Part shown: piece after piece, positions 32,778-42,039 of the stretch
How the letters are laid out: each line of letters begins with the position of its first letter
How positions within the stretch are numbered: position 1 is the stretch's first letter
Source of the DNA: Streptomyces catenulae
GTDB lineage: Bacteria; Actinomycetota; Actinomycetes; Streptomycetales; Streptomycetaceae
DNA: 64,000 nt
Direction: 5' to 3'
Assembly (NCBI RefSeq): GCF_000718015.1
Contig: NZ_JODY01000029.1
Span: 1-64,000 of the forward strand
Program-made: the position numbers and the translations under genes
Notes under the pieces: generated by a model
Databases searched by the model: none
What the model was told of the DNA's origin: nothing
The model's input: the letters and a program-made list of their open reading frames with translations, nothing else

Positions 32778-34096
32778 GCGGCGATTCCGGCACCACCACG
32801 GCACGGTCCCTGCCCGGCGACCCACCCGGCGGCGTCCGTGCCGTGGCCGTCTGGGGCATCGGCGTCGCCGTCTACTTCGTCGCCGTCACCTACCGCACCA
32901 GCCTGGGCGTCGCCGGTCTGGACGCCGCCGACCGCTTCCACATCAACGCCTCGGCGCTCTCCACCTTCTCGATCCTCCAGCTGCTGGTCTACGCGGGCAT
33001 GCAGATACCCGTCGGCCTGCTCGTGGACCGGCTCGGCACCAAGAAGGTGCTGGCCATGGGCGTCGTCCTCTACACCGTCGGCCAGTTCGGCTTCGCGTTC
33101 TCCGACTCGTACGCCATGGCGCTCGGCTCGCGGGCGCTGCTCGGCTGCGGTGACGCGATGACCTTCATCAGCGTGCTGCGGCTGGGGTCCCGCTGGTTCC
33201 CCGCCCGCCGCGGGCCGCTGGTCGCGCAGATCGCCGCGCTCGTCGGCATGGCGGGCAACCTCATCTCCACGCTGCTCCTCGCCCGGCTGCTGCACTCCGC
33301 GGGCTGGACGGTGACCTTCGCCGGGAGCGCGGCGGGCGGTGTGGTCGTCCTCGTCCTGCTGCTGCTCTTCCTCAAGGACCACCCCGAGGGCTTCGCCCCG
33401 GCGCCCGCGCCCGCCACCCACACCGGCGCCGCCTTCGTCCGTCGGCAGATCGCGGACGCCTGGCGCGAGCCCGGTACCCGTCTGGGCATGTGGATCCACT
33501 TCACCACGCAGTTCCCCGCGATGTTCTTCCTGCTGCTGTGGGGGCTGCCGTTCCTCGTCGAGGCGCAGGGTCTGTCCCGGGCCACCGCGGGCGCCCTGCT
33601 GACCCTGATCGTCCTCTCCAACATGGTGGTCGGCCTGGTCTACGGCCAGATCATCGCCCGCCACCACGCGGCCCGGCTGCCGCTGGCACTGGGCACCGTC
33701 GGCGTCACCGCCGCACTGTGGGCCACCACCCTCTTCTGGCCCGCCACACATGCGCCGATGGCGCTGCTGATCGTGCTCTGTGTGGTGCTCGGCGCCTGCG
33801 GTCCCGCCTCGATGATCGGCTTCGACTTCGCCCGTCCGGCCAACCCGCCGGAGCGCCAGGGCACCGCCTCCGGCATCGTCAACATGGGCGGCTTCATGGC
33901 CTCGATGTCGACGCTGCTCGCCGTCGGCATCCTGCTGGACGCGACCAACGACGACTACAGCACCGCGTTCTCGTCGGTCTTCGTGCTGGAGGCGCTCGGC
34001 GTCTCGCAGATCCTGCGGCTGCGCCGCCGTGCGGTGCTCCGGGAGCGGGAGCGGCAGGCCGTCAGCCGCGTCGAGGCGGTCCACGTCCCCGCCTGA
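32774..34096 (+). CDS. MFS transporter (nitrate/organic-anion-like)
   Basis: 440 residues, about twelve hydrophobic helices. The loop between helices 2 and 3 shows the MFS motif as GLLVDRLGTKKVL. A long central loop (about 205-235) separates the two six-helix halves. The start ATG overlaps the stop of the gntR gene (ATGA), making a regulator-transporter operon. The family and pairing resemble anion:cation symporters; the substrate is not determinable. Paired parS sites follow. Confidence 0.85.
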   Translation: MSGDSGTTTARSLPGDPPGGVRAVAVWGIGVAVYFVAVTYRTSLGVAGLDAADRFHINASALSTFSILQLLVYAGMQIPVGLLVDRLGTKKVLAMGVVLYTVGQFGFAFSDSYAMALGSRALLGCGDAMTFISVLRLGSRWFPARRGPLVAQIAALVGMAGNLISTLLLARLLHSAGWTVTFAGSAAGGVVVLVLLLLFLKDHPEGFAPAPAPATHTGAAFVRRQIADAWREPGTRLGMWIHFTTQFPAMFFLLLWGLPFLVEAQGLSRATAGALLTLIVLSNMVVGLVYGQIIARHHAARLPLALGTVGVTAALWATTLFWPATHAPMALLIVLCVVLGACGPASMIGFDFARPANPPERQGTASGIVNMGGFMASMSTLLAVGILLDATNDDYSTAFSSVFVLEALGVSQILRLRRRAVLRERERQAVSRVEAVHVPA

Positions 34097-34169
34097 TCCC
34101 GGTACGCCACCGGTCCGAGGCCCGGTCCGTCAACGCCCCTGCGGGGAGGGCCGGTTGAGTGCCCTCGGT

Positions 34170-34183
34170 GTTTCACGTGAAAC
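34170..34183. other. parS site 7
   Basis: Perfect GTTTCACGTGAAAC between the convergent transporter and isomerase-like genes. Its centre is 23 bp from that of the next site. Confidence 0.92.
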
Positions 34184-34192
34184 GCACGCCGC

Positions 34193-34206
34193 GTTTCACG
34201 TGAAAC
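34193..34206. other. parS site 8
   Basis: Perfect GTTTCACGTGAAAC, paired with site 7, 35 nt from the stop of the isomerase-like gene. Confidence 0.92.
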
Positions 34207-34240
34207 ACCGCGGCGGCGGTCCTGGCGACCGGCCGCCGGA

Positions 34241-35065
34241 CTACGGCGTGACGGCGAACCGATCGAGGATCGTCGCGGCCAGCTCGGCGTCACCGTCGAT
34301 CTTGACCTGGTCCGCCACCGCCTGCCGACGGCTCCGGCCGCAGGCCAGCCGGGCGAAGACGTCCCAGTCCAGCGCGAAGGTCACGGTCGGCCCGAGCGAC
34401 ACACTGCCGTCGACGGTGCCGCGGCCCTCGGCGTCCACCCGGACCGTCCGCATGAACTCCAGCGGACCGGTGACATCGAAGACCACCGCGGAACCCGCGG
34501 GCGCCTGCGCCCTCTTGGCGACGACGATCGGCAGCGTCTTCACCAGGATGTCCCGGGCCACCTGCGCGCCGGGGGAGTCGAGATTGCCCGGCTTCCCGAG
34601 CGCCCGCCGCAGGTCCTGCTCGTGCACCCAGACGTCGAACGCCCGCAGCTGGAGTACGAACTCCAGCGTGCGGTCCTCGTCGAACGGGCTGCGCACCAGC
34701 GCGTCCGGCTGCCGGGTCTCGTTACGCAGCTGCCGCGCCCGCCGGATGACGGTGTACTCCAGTTCGGAGACCATCTCCAGGGCGGTGTGGTGACGGCGGA
34801 CGTCGACCTGCACCTCCATACGCCGGGCCGACTCGCTCTGCACGTGGTAGAGATCGCGCGGCAGCGAGTGGATCGGCCGCGGGTCGCCGAGCATCTCGCA
34901 CTCCAGGCCGATGATGTGCGAGACCACATCGCGGACCGACCATCCCGGCAGGTCCGTCGCCCTGCTCCACTCACCCTCGGCGAGCGGTGTCACCAGCTCG
35001 GTTATCGCTTCTATGGAGTGGGTCCAGGCATCGATGGAGGATTGAAGGCTGGGATGGACGGTCAC
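34241..35065 (-). CDS. Mycothiol-dependent maleylpyruvate isomerase family protein
   Basis: 274 residues. The N-terminal DinB-like four-helix domain has the metal triad candidates His50 (VVSHIIGLECE), Asp144 and His148 (FDVWVHEQDLR). The D-x3-H spacing equals the E-x3-H ligands of characterised maleylpyruvate isomerase. The C-terminal SCP2-like domain (about 180-270) completes the usual architecture. The family uses mycothiol; the reaction here could be isomerisation, thiol transfer or detoxification. No gentisate genes are nearby. ATG at 35065; upstream is a 182-bp gene-free gap. Confidence 0.82.
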   Translation of the reverse strand: MTVHPSLQSSIDAWTHSIEAITELVTPLAEGEWSRATDLPGWSVRDVVSHIIGLECEMLGDPRPIHSLPRDLYHVQSESARRMEVQVDVRRHHTALEMVSELEYTVIRRARQLRNETRQPDALVRSPFDEDRTLEFVLQLRAFDVWVHEQDLRRALGKPGNLDSPGAQVARDILVKTLPIVVAKRAQAPAGSAVVFDVTGPLEFMRTVRVDAEGRGTVDGSVSLGPTVTFALDWDVFARLACGRSRRQAVADQVKIDGDAELAATILDRFAVTP

Positions 35066-35247
35066 GTGACCCCTCGGACGATTCGTACGCGGGCTGCTGT
35101 CTGGCAGTTAAGTTACGCTGCGCACGGGCACCCCGGCAGTGCTTTCGGGTGACCATCGTAGGCACTTTTCCGGCGGCAGCCAGGTCTTCCGGCAGCCGCG
35201 GTGGTACTGTGCCCCGCCCTTGCCACCGCCCGTGTCACGGCGGGCCG

Positions 35248-35778
35248 TCAGTCGTCCTCCCGCTCCCGCTCCGCCATCCTGATCACGCAGACCGCGACCC
35301 CGATCAGCAGCGTCGGGTCGGCGTCCTCGCGGACGACTTTGAGGCCGTAGGTGTCGCGCAGCGTCAGCCAGCGCCGGGAGATCTCGGCGAGCAGCTCCCC
35401 CTCGTACTCGACGGCGAACTCGCGGTCCAGGATCTTGCCGCTCACATCGAGTTCGGTGCCGTCGACCAGCTCCACGCGGTAGTGGTTGCGCAGCAGCGAC
35501 AGCCGCTTGCGGCGGATGGTGGCGAGCGGCTGGTCGTCCCGCTCGATGGTCATCGCATCGCGCAGGCTCAGCATCTTCTTGCGCAGGGTGATCAGCACCC
35601 GGCCGTCGGTGTCCTTCAGCTCGAAGGTCTCCCGCAGCCGCAGCGCCTTGCCGTCGACGAGGAAGGCGTGGTGACCGTGTTCGTCGTCGATCCAGTAGTC
35701 GTCGCCGATCCCGAAGATCCGGTCGCGGACGAGGTAGGTGCGGGAGGACGGGGCGTGGCCCCCGGAGAAAGGATGCAT
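35248..35778 (-). CDS. LURP-one-related (Tubby-like) protein
   Basis: 176 residues from the ATG at 35778. The sequence alternates beta strands of the LOR barrel: SRTYLVRDRIFGIGDDYWIDD, AFLVDGKALRLRETFELKDT, LITLRKKMLSLRDAMTIER, LRNHYRVELVDGTELDV and FAVEYEGELLAEISRRWL. The fold is related to Tubby C-terminal and phospholipid scramblase domains; bacterial function is unknown. It is divergent from the thioredoxin-NHL gene at 35843, with only 64 nt between the starts. Confidence 0.8.
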   Translation of the reverse strand: MHPFSGGHAPSSRTYLVRDRIFGIGDDYWIDDEHGHHAFLVDGKALRLRETFELKDTDGRVLITLRKKMLSLRDAMTIERDDQPLATIRRKRLSLLRNHYRVELVDGTELDVSGKILDREFAVEYEGELLAEISRRWLTLRDTYGLKVVREDADPTLLIGVAVCVIRMAEREREDD

Positions 35779-35842
35779 TGCTGACGTGTTCCCCGCCGAC
35801 CCGCCGGAATGCGTGGTCAGGTGGGTGACGTTGAATGGAGTC

Positions 35843-37651
35843 ATGGCTTCACGTGCACGCGTCAGGGCCCCCGAGCTGATCGGCAAGGGCGGCTGGCTGA
35901 ACACTGGCGACAAGGATCTGACCCTCGCCGATCTGCGGGGACGCATCGTCGTCCTCGACTTCTGGACCTTCTGCTGTGTGAACTGTCTGCATGTGCTCGA
36001 CGAGCTGCGGGAGCTGGAGGAACGCCACCGCGACACCGTCGTGATCATCGGCGTGCACTCCCCCAAGTTCGTGCACGAGGCCGATCACCAGGCGGTCGTC
36101 GACGCGGTCGAGCGGTACGGCGTCGAGCACCCGGTCCTGGACGACCCGGAGCTGGCCACCTGGAAGCAGTACGCGGTCCGCGCCTGGCCCACCCTCGTCG
36201 TCATCGACCCCGAGGGGTACGTCGTCGCCCAGCACGCCGGTGAGGGCCATGCCCACGCCCTCGCGACGCTGGTCGAGAAGTTGATCGGCGAACACGCCGC
36301 CAAGGGCACGCTGCGCCGCGGCGACGGCCCGTACGTCCCGCCGGAGCCCGTCGCCACCGATCTGCGCTTCCCCGGCAAGGCGGTGGCGCTGCCGTCCGGG
36401 AACCTCCTCGTCTCGGACACCACCCGCCACCAGCTCGTGGAGCTGGCGCCCGACGGTGAGCGGGTGGTCCGCCGGATCGGCAGCGGCGAGCGGGGCTTCG
36501 GTCCCGACGCCTTCAACGAACCGCAGGGGCTGGCGCTGCTGCCGGACGGCACGGTCGCCGTCGCCGACACCGTCAACCACGCCCTGCGCGTCTTCGACCC
36601 GGAGACCGGCACCGTCGAGACCGTCGCCGGTACCGGCCACCAGTGGTGGCAGGGCTCGCCGGTCTCCGGCCCGGCGCGCGAGGTCGATCTCTCCTCGCCG
36701 TGGGACCTCGCCTGGTGGGGGGAGCGCCTCTGGATCGCGATGGCCGGTGTCCACCAGCTGTGGACGTACGACCCGGCCACCGGCACCGTCGAGGCGGTCG
36801 CGGGCACCACCAACGAGGGGCTGGTCGACGGGCCCGCCGCCGAGGCGTGGTTCGCGCAGCCGTCCGGGCTCGCGGACGGCGGCGACCGGCTGTGGATCGC
36901 CGACTCGGAGACCAGCGCGGTCCGCTGGGTGGAGCGCACGGACGACGGCGGCCACGCGGTGCGGACGGCCGTCGGCACCGGGCTCTTCGACTTCGGCCAC
37001 CGCGACGGTGCGGCGGAGCAGGCGCTGCTCCAGCATCCGCTGGGCGTCACCGCGCTGCCCGACGGCTCGGTCGCCGTCTGTGACACGTACAACCACGCGC
37101 TGCGCCGCTTCGACCCGGAGAGCGGTGAGGTGACGACGCTCGCGACGGATCTGCGCGAGCCGTCCGGTGCGGTGCTCGTCGGCGACGACATCGTGGTGGT
37201 GGAGTCGGCGCGGCACCGGCTGACCCGGCTGCGGCTGCCCGAGGAGGCGGTCCGGGTCGCGGCGGTCGCGCACCGCACCCAGCGCACGGCGACGGAGGTG
37301 GCGCCCGGTGCGCTCCGCCTCGACATCGTCTTCCAGGCGCCGGACGGGCAGAAGCTGGACACCCGCTACGGACCGTCGACCCGGCTCCTGGTCAGCGCCA
37401 CCCCGCCGGAACTCCTGGCCGACGGCGCGGGCGCGGGCACCGATCTGACCCGGGAGCTGACGCTCGCGGACGGCGTCACCGAGGGCGTGCTGCATGTCTC
37501 GGCGATGGCCGCGTCCTGCGACGACGACCCGGCGATCGAGTACCCGGCCTGCCATGTGCACCAGCAGGACTGGGGCGTTCCGGTGCAGGTCACCGAGGGT
37601 GGCCGGGCCCGTCTCGGGCTGGTGCTCGCGGGGCACGACGCGGAGGGCTGA
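35843..37651 (+). CDS. Thioredoxin-like plus NHL beta-propeller protein (NHLRC2-like)
   Basis: 602 residues. The N-terminal thioredoxin-like domain (about 10-155) carries DFWTFCCVNCLHVL, giving a CxxC at Cys45-Cys48 with an extra Cys44. This CCxNC arrangement is shared with the human NHLRC2 protein. A six-bladed NHL propeller (about 170-480) follows, with repeats such as PDGTVAVADTVNHALRVFD and PDGSVAVCDTYNHALRRFD. The C-terminal ~110 residues form a beta-rich domain with Cys534 and Cys543 by count. No signal peptide, so cytoplasmic. Possible redox role; substrate unknown. The ATG at 35843 is chosen because family similarity starts there. Confidence 0.86.
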   Translation: MASRARVRAPELIGKGGWLNTGDKDLTLADLRGRIVVLDFWTFCCVNCLHVLDELRELEERHRDTVVIIGVHSPKFVHEADHQAVVDAVERYGVEHPVLDDPELATWKQYAVRAWPTLVVIDPEGYVVAQHAGEGHAHALATLVEKLIGEHAAKGTLRRGDGPYVPPEPVATDLRFPGKAVALPSGNLLVSDTTRHQLVELAPDGERVVRRIGSGERGFGPDAFNEPQGLALLPDGTVAVADTVNHALRVFDPETGTVETVAGTGHQWWQGSPVSGPAREVDLSSPWDLAWWGERLWIAMAGVHQLWTYDPATGTVEAVAGTTNEGLVDGPAAEAWFAQPSGLADGGDRLWIADSETSAVRWVERTDDGGHAVRTAVGTGLFDFGHRDGAAEQALLQHPLGVTALPDGSVAVCDTYNHALRRFDPESGEVTTLATDLREPSGAVLVGDDIVVVESARHRLTRLRLPEEAVRVAAVAHRTQRTATEVAPGALRLDIVFQAPDGQKLDTRYGPSTRLLVSATPPELLADGAGAGTDLTRELTLADGVTEGVLHVSAMAASCDDDPAIEYPACHVHQQDWGVPVQVTEGGRARLGLVLAGHDAEG

Positions 37652-37656
37652 CGGCG

Positions 37657-37696
37657 GGCCGGTGACCGGCGGCGCGGAGCCGTCCGGTCACCGGCC
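37657..37696. terminator. Bidirectional terminator hairpin
   Basis: 13-bp perfect stem (37657-37669 and 37684-37696) with a 14-nt loop, in the 50-nt gap between convergent genes. Confidence 0.75.
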
Positions 37697-37701
37697 GCGG
37701 C

Positions 37702-38376
37702 TCACCGGGAGACGCCCGCCTTGATCCGGGCCTCGGGAAGGCTGGAGTACCAGTGGCCGACCTTCGCCTGCTGGGTGGCGTACCGCGGCTGGTACTGCGA
37801 GAAGGAGAGGTACGCCCCGCCGCCCCGCTTCACCCCGCGGCTGTCCGTGAGGCTGACCGTCAGCTTGCCGAGCGGCCTGGTGCCCTTCGTCGCCGGGGTG
37901 GTGGTGGGGATCAGCGCGTATGCGTCGGAGCGCGGCCGGACGGTGACCTGACGGCCGATGAAGTCGTCCTTGGGGTCGCCCTCCAGGAAGCCCAGCGGCG
38001 TCGTGGAGTCGTTGACGAAGATCTGCGGGGCGCCGTGCAGGATGCAGGGGCGGCCGAGCGGGTTGTGGTACGTGAGCACCAGCACGGACGGATCGGTCTC
38101 GGACGTCGCCTTGATCTTGGTGGGTCCCGCCACGCACTGGGTGGGCCGGGCCCGGTGGGCCGCCGCGCCCGCACCGACGCCCGCCGCCCCCGCGCCGATG
38201 AAGCGGTGCTTCTTCTTGTTCTTCTTCCTGTCCTTGGAGACCGAGGAGTACGAGGAGGACGAGGAGTGCCTCCGGGACTTCGAGGACGTGGAGTGGGTGC
38301 AGCCCGTCAGCGCGAGCGTGCCGCAGAGCGCTGTGGCCAGCGTCGCGGCGGCGACGGAACGGCGGCGTGCGGTCAT
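37702..38376 (-). CDS. Lipoprotein, DUF4232-like
   Basis: 224 residues from the ATG at 38376. Signal peptide with lipobox LALTGC (lipidated Cys26). A Ser/Lys/Arg-rich stretch (about 28-60) is followed by a beta-rich domain (about 80-224) with two Cys (TQCVAGP, GRPCILHG) resembling the DUF4232 group of actinobacterial cell-surface proteins. Function unknown. It is one of three cell-envelope genes of similar build (37702, 38484, 40972) around a secreted hydrolase-like gene. Confidence 0.75.
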   Translation of the reverse strand: MTARRRSVAAATLATALCGTLALTGCTHSTSSKSRRHSSSSSYSSVSKDRKKNKKKHRFIGAGAAGVGAGAAAHRARPTQCVAGPTKIKATSETDPSVLVLTYHNPLGRPCILHGAPQIFVNDSTTPLGFLEGDPKDDFIGRQVTVRPRSDAYALIPTTTPATKGTRPLGKLTVSLTDSRGVKRGGGAYLSFSQYQPRYATQQAKVGHWYSSLPEARIKAGVSR

Positions 38377-38483
38377 GAGTGGTTCCCCCAGTGGTTCGCT
38401 GCGCACAGCGAGCTGTCTGTCATGGCACCGCCACGATATCGATTCGCGTCCACCACGCCAGGGCCTTCGGGAACCGGCCCGGA

Positions 38484-39527
38484 TCAGTGGTGGCACACCG
38501 GCAGATCGATGTTCTGGAGCTGTTCCGGCCGGATGCGGATGCCCGGCATCCACGCCTGACCACCGGCGTGGTCGACGCGGAGCCAGATGCTGCTGTGCCC
38601 GCCCGCCTCGTCCGTGACGGAGACCCCGTCGGCGATCCGGCAGCGGGCGTGCAGCGCGTCGTCGTGCCAGACATGACCGGCGACGTTGGGGCGGCGGTAG
38701 AACTCGTACGGGTCGCGGGCCAGCCCCAGCGCGCAGTTCGGGCCGCGGTCGGCGCGGCAGTCGCGTTCCACGTTGAACACGTTGACGGTGGCGCCCGGGC
38801 CGGACGGGGCCTGCGGCGGGGTGTTCCGCGCCGCGGTGCCGGTGGCGTCCGCCGTCCCGGCATCCGTACCGGAGTGCCGCCCGGTGCCGGTCAGCGCGAG
38901 GACGGTGAGCGTGGCGGCGACGGCGGCGCCGAGCCCGAGGAGCAGGGACCGGGGCCACCAGGTGCGGACGGCGGCGGGCCCGTCCGGTGCGGGCGCCGGG
39001 ACCGGCGGGGCCGGTCGAGGTCCGGGGACGGCGACGGTCCCGGGCGGCTGCGGCGGGGCGACGGCGGGCACGTCCGCGACCGGCGCGGGCACGACGGCGG
39101 CCCCGGTCCCGGCGGCCCCGGTCCCGGCGGGCGCCGCGGGCTCCCCCGAGGTCACGGCGGCAGCGGCCCCCTCGGCCGCCCCGCCCTCCGCCACCGTCTC
39201 ACCCGCCGACTCCTGGGCCGCGCACGCCGCATGGAGCAGGTCGACGAGGGCGGGCAGCCGGTCCTCGCCGGTGAAGGAGAGCTTGCACCACGCCACCAGC
39301 AGCCGTTCGTCCGGCAGGCTCTGGCCGCGTAGATACCGGGAGAGCGAGGAGCGGCTGGCGGGCAGCCGGGACTCCATCTCCTTGAGGCTGTAGCCCAGTT
39401 CGCCGTGCATCCGCCGGAGGGCCGTGACGAAGTCCCGTACGGGTCCGGTGAGTTCGGCGGGCAGCGGCGCGAGCGGTTTGCGGCGGACGTTCGCGCCGCG
39501 GTTCTGGTGGCCAGGCACGCTCTGCAT
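38484..39527 (-). CDS. Transmembrane HTH protein with extracellular Cys-rich domain
   Basis: 347 residues from the ATG at 39527. A cytoplasmic N-terminal Xre/HTH_31-type domain (about 20-95) has VRDFVTALRRMHGELGYSLKEM and SRSSLSRYLRGQSLP. An Ala/Pro-rich linker (about 105-190) leads to one transmembrane helix (about 193-213). The outer domain (about 235-347) contains four Cys (VERDCRADRGPNCALG, HARCRI, LPVCHH), probably two disulfides, and Trp/His-rich parts. It would bind DNA at the membrane with its sensor outside, a one-piece transmembrane regulator or anchor. Target unknown. Confidence 0.75.
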   Translation of the reverse strand: MQSVPGHQNRGANVRRKPLAPLPAELTGPVRDFVTALRRMHGELGYSLKEMESRLPASRSSLSRYLRGQSLPDERLLVAWCKLSFTGEDRLPALVDLLHAACAAQESAGETVAEGGAAEGAAAAVTSGEPAAPAGTGAAGTGAAVVPAPVADVPAVAPPQPPGTVAVPGPRPAPPVPAPAPDGPAAVRTWWPRSLLLGLGAAVAATLTVLALTGTGRHSGTDAGTADATGTAARNTPPQAPSGPGATVNVFNVERDCRADRGPNCALGLARDPYEFYRRPNVAGHVWHDDALHARCRIADGVSVTDEAGGHSSIWLRVDHAGGQAWMPGIRIRPEQLQNIDLPVCHH

Positions 39528-39552
39528 TCCAGCACAGCGACCCCGGGCATGC

Positions 39553-39591
39553 GAGGGGCACTTCCGCTCCCCTGTGACGGAAGTGCCCCTC
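39553..39591. terminator. Terminator between secreted hydrolase and HTH gene
   Basis: 14-bp perfect stem (39553-39566 and 39578-39591) with an 11-nt loop. It lies downstream of the gene at 39669 and upstream of the gene at 38484. Confidence 0.75.
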
Positions 39592-39668
39592 ATGGCCCGG
39601 TTCGGGCCGGAACCTGACCCGGCCCGGGAACCGCCGCGCCGTCGCCCCGTACGGACGCGCCGCACCGA

Positions 39669-40628
39669 TCAGTCGCCGAAGGCCACCGGGCGGTAGGGCT
39701 TGAACTCCTGGTCGCCACCGGGCAGCCCGTAGGTCAGGGTGCGGTGGTCGGTGCCGTGGCCGCCGCGCTGCTCGTACGCGGTGTACGAGCTGTGCGCGTC
39801 GTCGTTCCACTTCTCGAAGATCACGACATGGCGGTTGTTGTTGTCGCCGTCCGCGTCGATCAGCAGGTCACCGGGGGTCAGCTCACCGAGGGAGATCGGG
39901 CGGGTCAGCGAGCGGTCGTTCGCCAGCCCGACCGTGTTGGTGCCCGGCGTAGGCAGGCCGAGCGTCATCGACACATAGCCCGAGCAGTCCTGCCGGTAGC
40001 CGTCCTTCCAGTAGTCGGCCTGGCTGTACGGGACCTGCGCGCCGTCGTTCGCGGTCAGCCAGGTCGCCGCGCGCCGCAGCATCTCCGTGCGGGAGGCGCT
40101 CGGCTCCTGCGGCGCCGGGCCGTCCTTGACCGGCACGCCCGGCAGCCGGTCCTCGGGTATCGCCACCGCGACGACACTGAGGAAGCCCTCGACGGGGCCG
40201 GTCACATGCGCCATGTAGGTGGAGCAGGCGTCGCCCTCGCAGACCTTGCGACCGGTGTCGACCTGGTAGTCGGCGGTGATCCGGTCCTGCCCGGCGGCGG
40301 CTTCGTTGAGCATGCCGACGGCGGGGGAACCGGCGTCGGCGGAGGAGTGCACCACCCAGCGGGTGCCCCACGTCGGGAAGGAGGACGCCTCGGCCGCCTG
40401 CTGCGTCTGCGCGGCGGCGGGGCGGGCGGAGACGCTCTGGCCGTGGGCCACGCCCGCGAAGGCGGTGATGCCGAGACCGGCGGCGGCGAGCGCGGGCAGC
40501 ACCCGCCGCAGCACCCGCCGTCCCGTACGCCGGGTGTCCGTCGCCGTGGAACCGTCCGCCGCCGGGCCCCCGCCGTCGCCCGCGAGGGTGGTGCCGTACG
40601 CCGTGTCCGTCGTGCTCTGGCCGCGCAT
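39669..40628 (-). CDS. Secreted NlpC/P60-like cysteine peptidase
   Basis: 319 residues from the ATG at 40628, with GAAGGGG upstream. A basic head (RRTGRRVLRRVL) and hydrophobic segment (PALAAAGLGITAFAGVAHG) form a signal peptide. The catalytic domain (about 190-315) has Cys215 in YRQDCSGYVSMTLGL and His267 in NRHVVIFEKW, the Cys-His pair of NlpC/P60 or CHAP-type peptidoglycan hydrolases. The preceding part (about 75-185) includes a two-Cys segment VCEGDACSTY. It likely trims cell-wall peptides or acts on a surface protein. Confidence 0.8.
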   Translation of the reverse strand: MRGQSTTDTAYGTTLAGDGGGPAADGSTATDTRRTGRRVLRRVLPALAAAGLGITAFAGVAHGQSVSARPAAAQTQQAAEASSFPTWGTRWVVHSSADAGSPAVGMLNEAAAGQDRITADYQVDTGRKVCEGDACSTYMAHVTGPVEGFLSVVAVAIPEDRLPGVPVKDGPAPQEPSASRTEMLRRAATWLTANDGAQVPYSQADYWKDGYRQDCSGYVSMTLGLPTPGTNTVGLANDRSLTRPISLGELTPGDLLIDADGDNNNRHVVIFEKWNDDAHSSYTAYEQRGGHGTDHRTLTYGLPGGDQEFKPYRPVAFGD

Positions 40629-40971
40629 CCGATGGTCCCCTTCTGTGCCGTACGTTCCGCGTGCAACGCCGTCGCGGGCGTCCGGCCCGTCGGGGCGCGG
40701 CGCCGGGAGTGCGGCGGCGGAGTCATCGTGGAACGCCCCGGCGGGCGGAACGGGCCGTGGCTGTCCCGTGGGACGTCCGGCCGCCGTTCCACCCGGACGA
40801 CCTGCGGGAACGCGCGGCGCGGCAGGGGTGGAACGGGACGTGGGGCGCGGCGTCCGGGACATGACGGGACGGCGCCGCGCGCCGTCCGGCGCGGTTCCGG
40901 ACAGCGGTCAGGGCGCCCGCTGGGGGATGCGGGCGCCCTGGTTCTCGGAGGGGCGGATGCCCCGGGGTGGC
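40629..40971. other. Gap upstream of NlpC-like gene
   Basis: 343 bp with no supported gene. It holds the promoter region of the minus-strand gene at 40628 and the terminator at 40909-40940 of the gene at 40972. Confidence 0.5.
40909..40940. terminator. Terminator of lipoprotein gene
   Basis: 12-bp perfect stem (40909-40920 and 40929-40940) with an 8-nt loop, 31 nt downstream of the stop at 40972. Confidence 0.75.
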
Positions 40972-41742
40972 CTACCAGTTGGCGGCGGTGGCGGCGTCCG
41001 ACTGCCAGTACGTGACCCACGCGCTGTCGTCGAGGTACGCGGAGCCGCCGGGCAGCGTGACCGGCACCTCGCCGCTGCCGCCCTGCCCGTCACGGTCGGC
41101 CAGGCTGACGCTCAGGGAGGTCCGCCGGTGGTTGTTGGTCCCGCTGCCGTCGGCGGACGCGGTCATGATGCTCGCGTAGCCGGACTCGCCGGGCGCGAGG
41201 GTGACCACTGCCTGCGGCTTGCTCTCCTCCAGCGGGGCGAGCGGGGACTGCGCCTCGTCGAACCGGAGGTACGGGTAGGCGTACAGGTTGCAGGAGGCGC
41301 CGGAGGTGTTCTTGACCCGCAGCAGAAGGTGGTTGACGGGCCGGGGCAGCTCGGTGGCGAGGATGTTCATGTGCATCGGGTCGCAGGCCCGGTCGCCGCT
41401 GTCCGCCGGGGGCTGCGCCGTGCCGCCCGTGCCGGAGCCGTTTCCGGTGTGGCCCGAGCCGCCGGTGCCGGACGCGGTGGACTTGTTCTCCTTGCCGGTG
41501 GCGGTGCCGTTCGCCTGGCCGCCGTCCGTGTGGACCCCGCCGCTCCTGCCGGGCGTGCCGGTGTCGAGGCTGTCCTGCGGCGCCGCGTCGAAGGGCCGCC
41601 CGTCGCTGGTCTTGAGCCGGTCCTCCGACTGGCCGCAGGCGGTGAGGGAGAGCCCGGCGACGGCGACGAGACCCGCCGCCGCGATGCGCATCCCGATCCG
41701 CCGGGTGCGCGGTGCCGACTTCGGCTGCGACGTACGTGTCAT
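40972..41742 (-). CDS. Lipoprotein, DUF4232-like
   Basis: 256 residues from the ATG at 41742. Signal peptide with lipobox LSLTAC. A disordered Gly/Thr/Ser stretch (about 55-115) precedes a beta domain (about 118-256) with two Cys (DRACDPMHM, GASCNLYAYPYL) and a Tyr/Trp-rich end (SAWVTYWQSDAATAANW). Similar in plan to the lipoprotein at 37702, and probably paralogous in fold. Exported to the outer face of the membrane; function unknown. Confidence 0.75.
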   Translation of the reverse strand: MTRTSQPKSAPRTRRIGMRIAAAGLVAVAGLSLTACGQSEDRLKTSDGRPFDAAPQDSLDTGTPGRSGGVHTDGGQANGTATGKENKSTASGTGGSGHTGNGSGTGGTAQPPADSGDRACDPMHMNILATELPRPVNHLLLRVKNTSGASCNLYAYPYLRFDEAQSPLAPLEESKPQAVVTLAPGESGYASIMTASADGSGTNNHRRTSLSVSLADRDGQGGSGEVPVTLPGGSAYLDDSAWVTYWQSDAATAANW

Positions 41743-42039
41743 GGCGGTCTCCCCCGGTGGGCGGTGGCTGATGGTCTCTTGCGAGCTGTCCACCACCTTG
41801 CCGACCACCGCTGCCGCACCGCTAACGGACGCCTAACGCACCGGGCCGGTGCCCGGCAGCCTCCGCCGGAGCCGGTCCACCCGGCCGTTCCGGCGGGCCC
41901 GCGCCGCCGCCGTTCCGGGCCGGTACGCCGCGGAGGACGGTCACCGAGGGCGGGCCGGTGCGCCACGGGGAACGGCAACCGGCCCGGCGCGCCCCGCCAG
42001 GACCCGCCCGACCGGCCCCGGCCCGGGGCGCGGTGCGGC

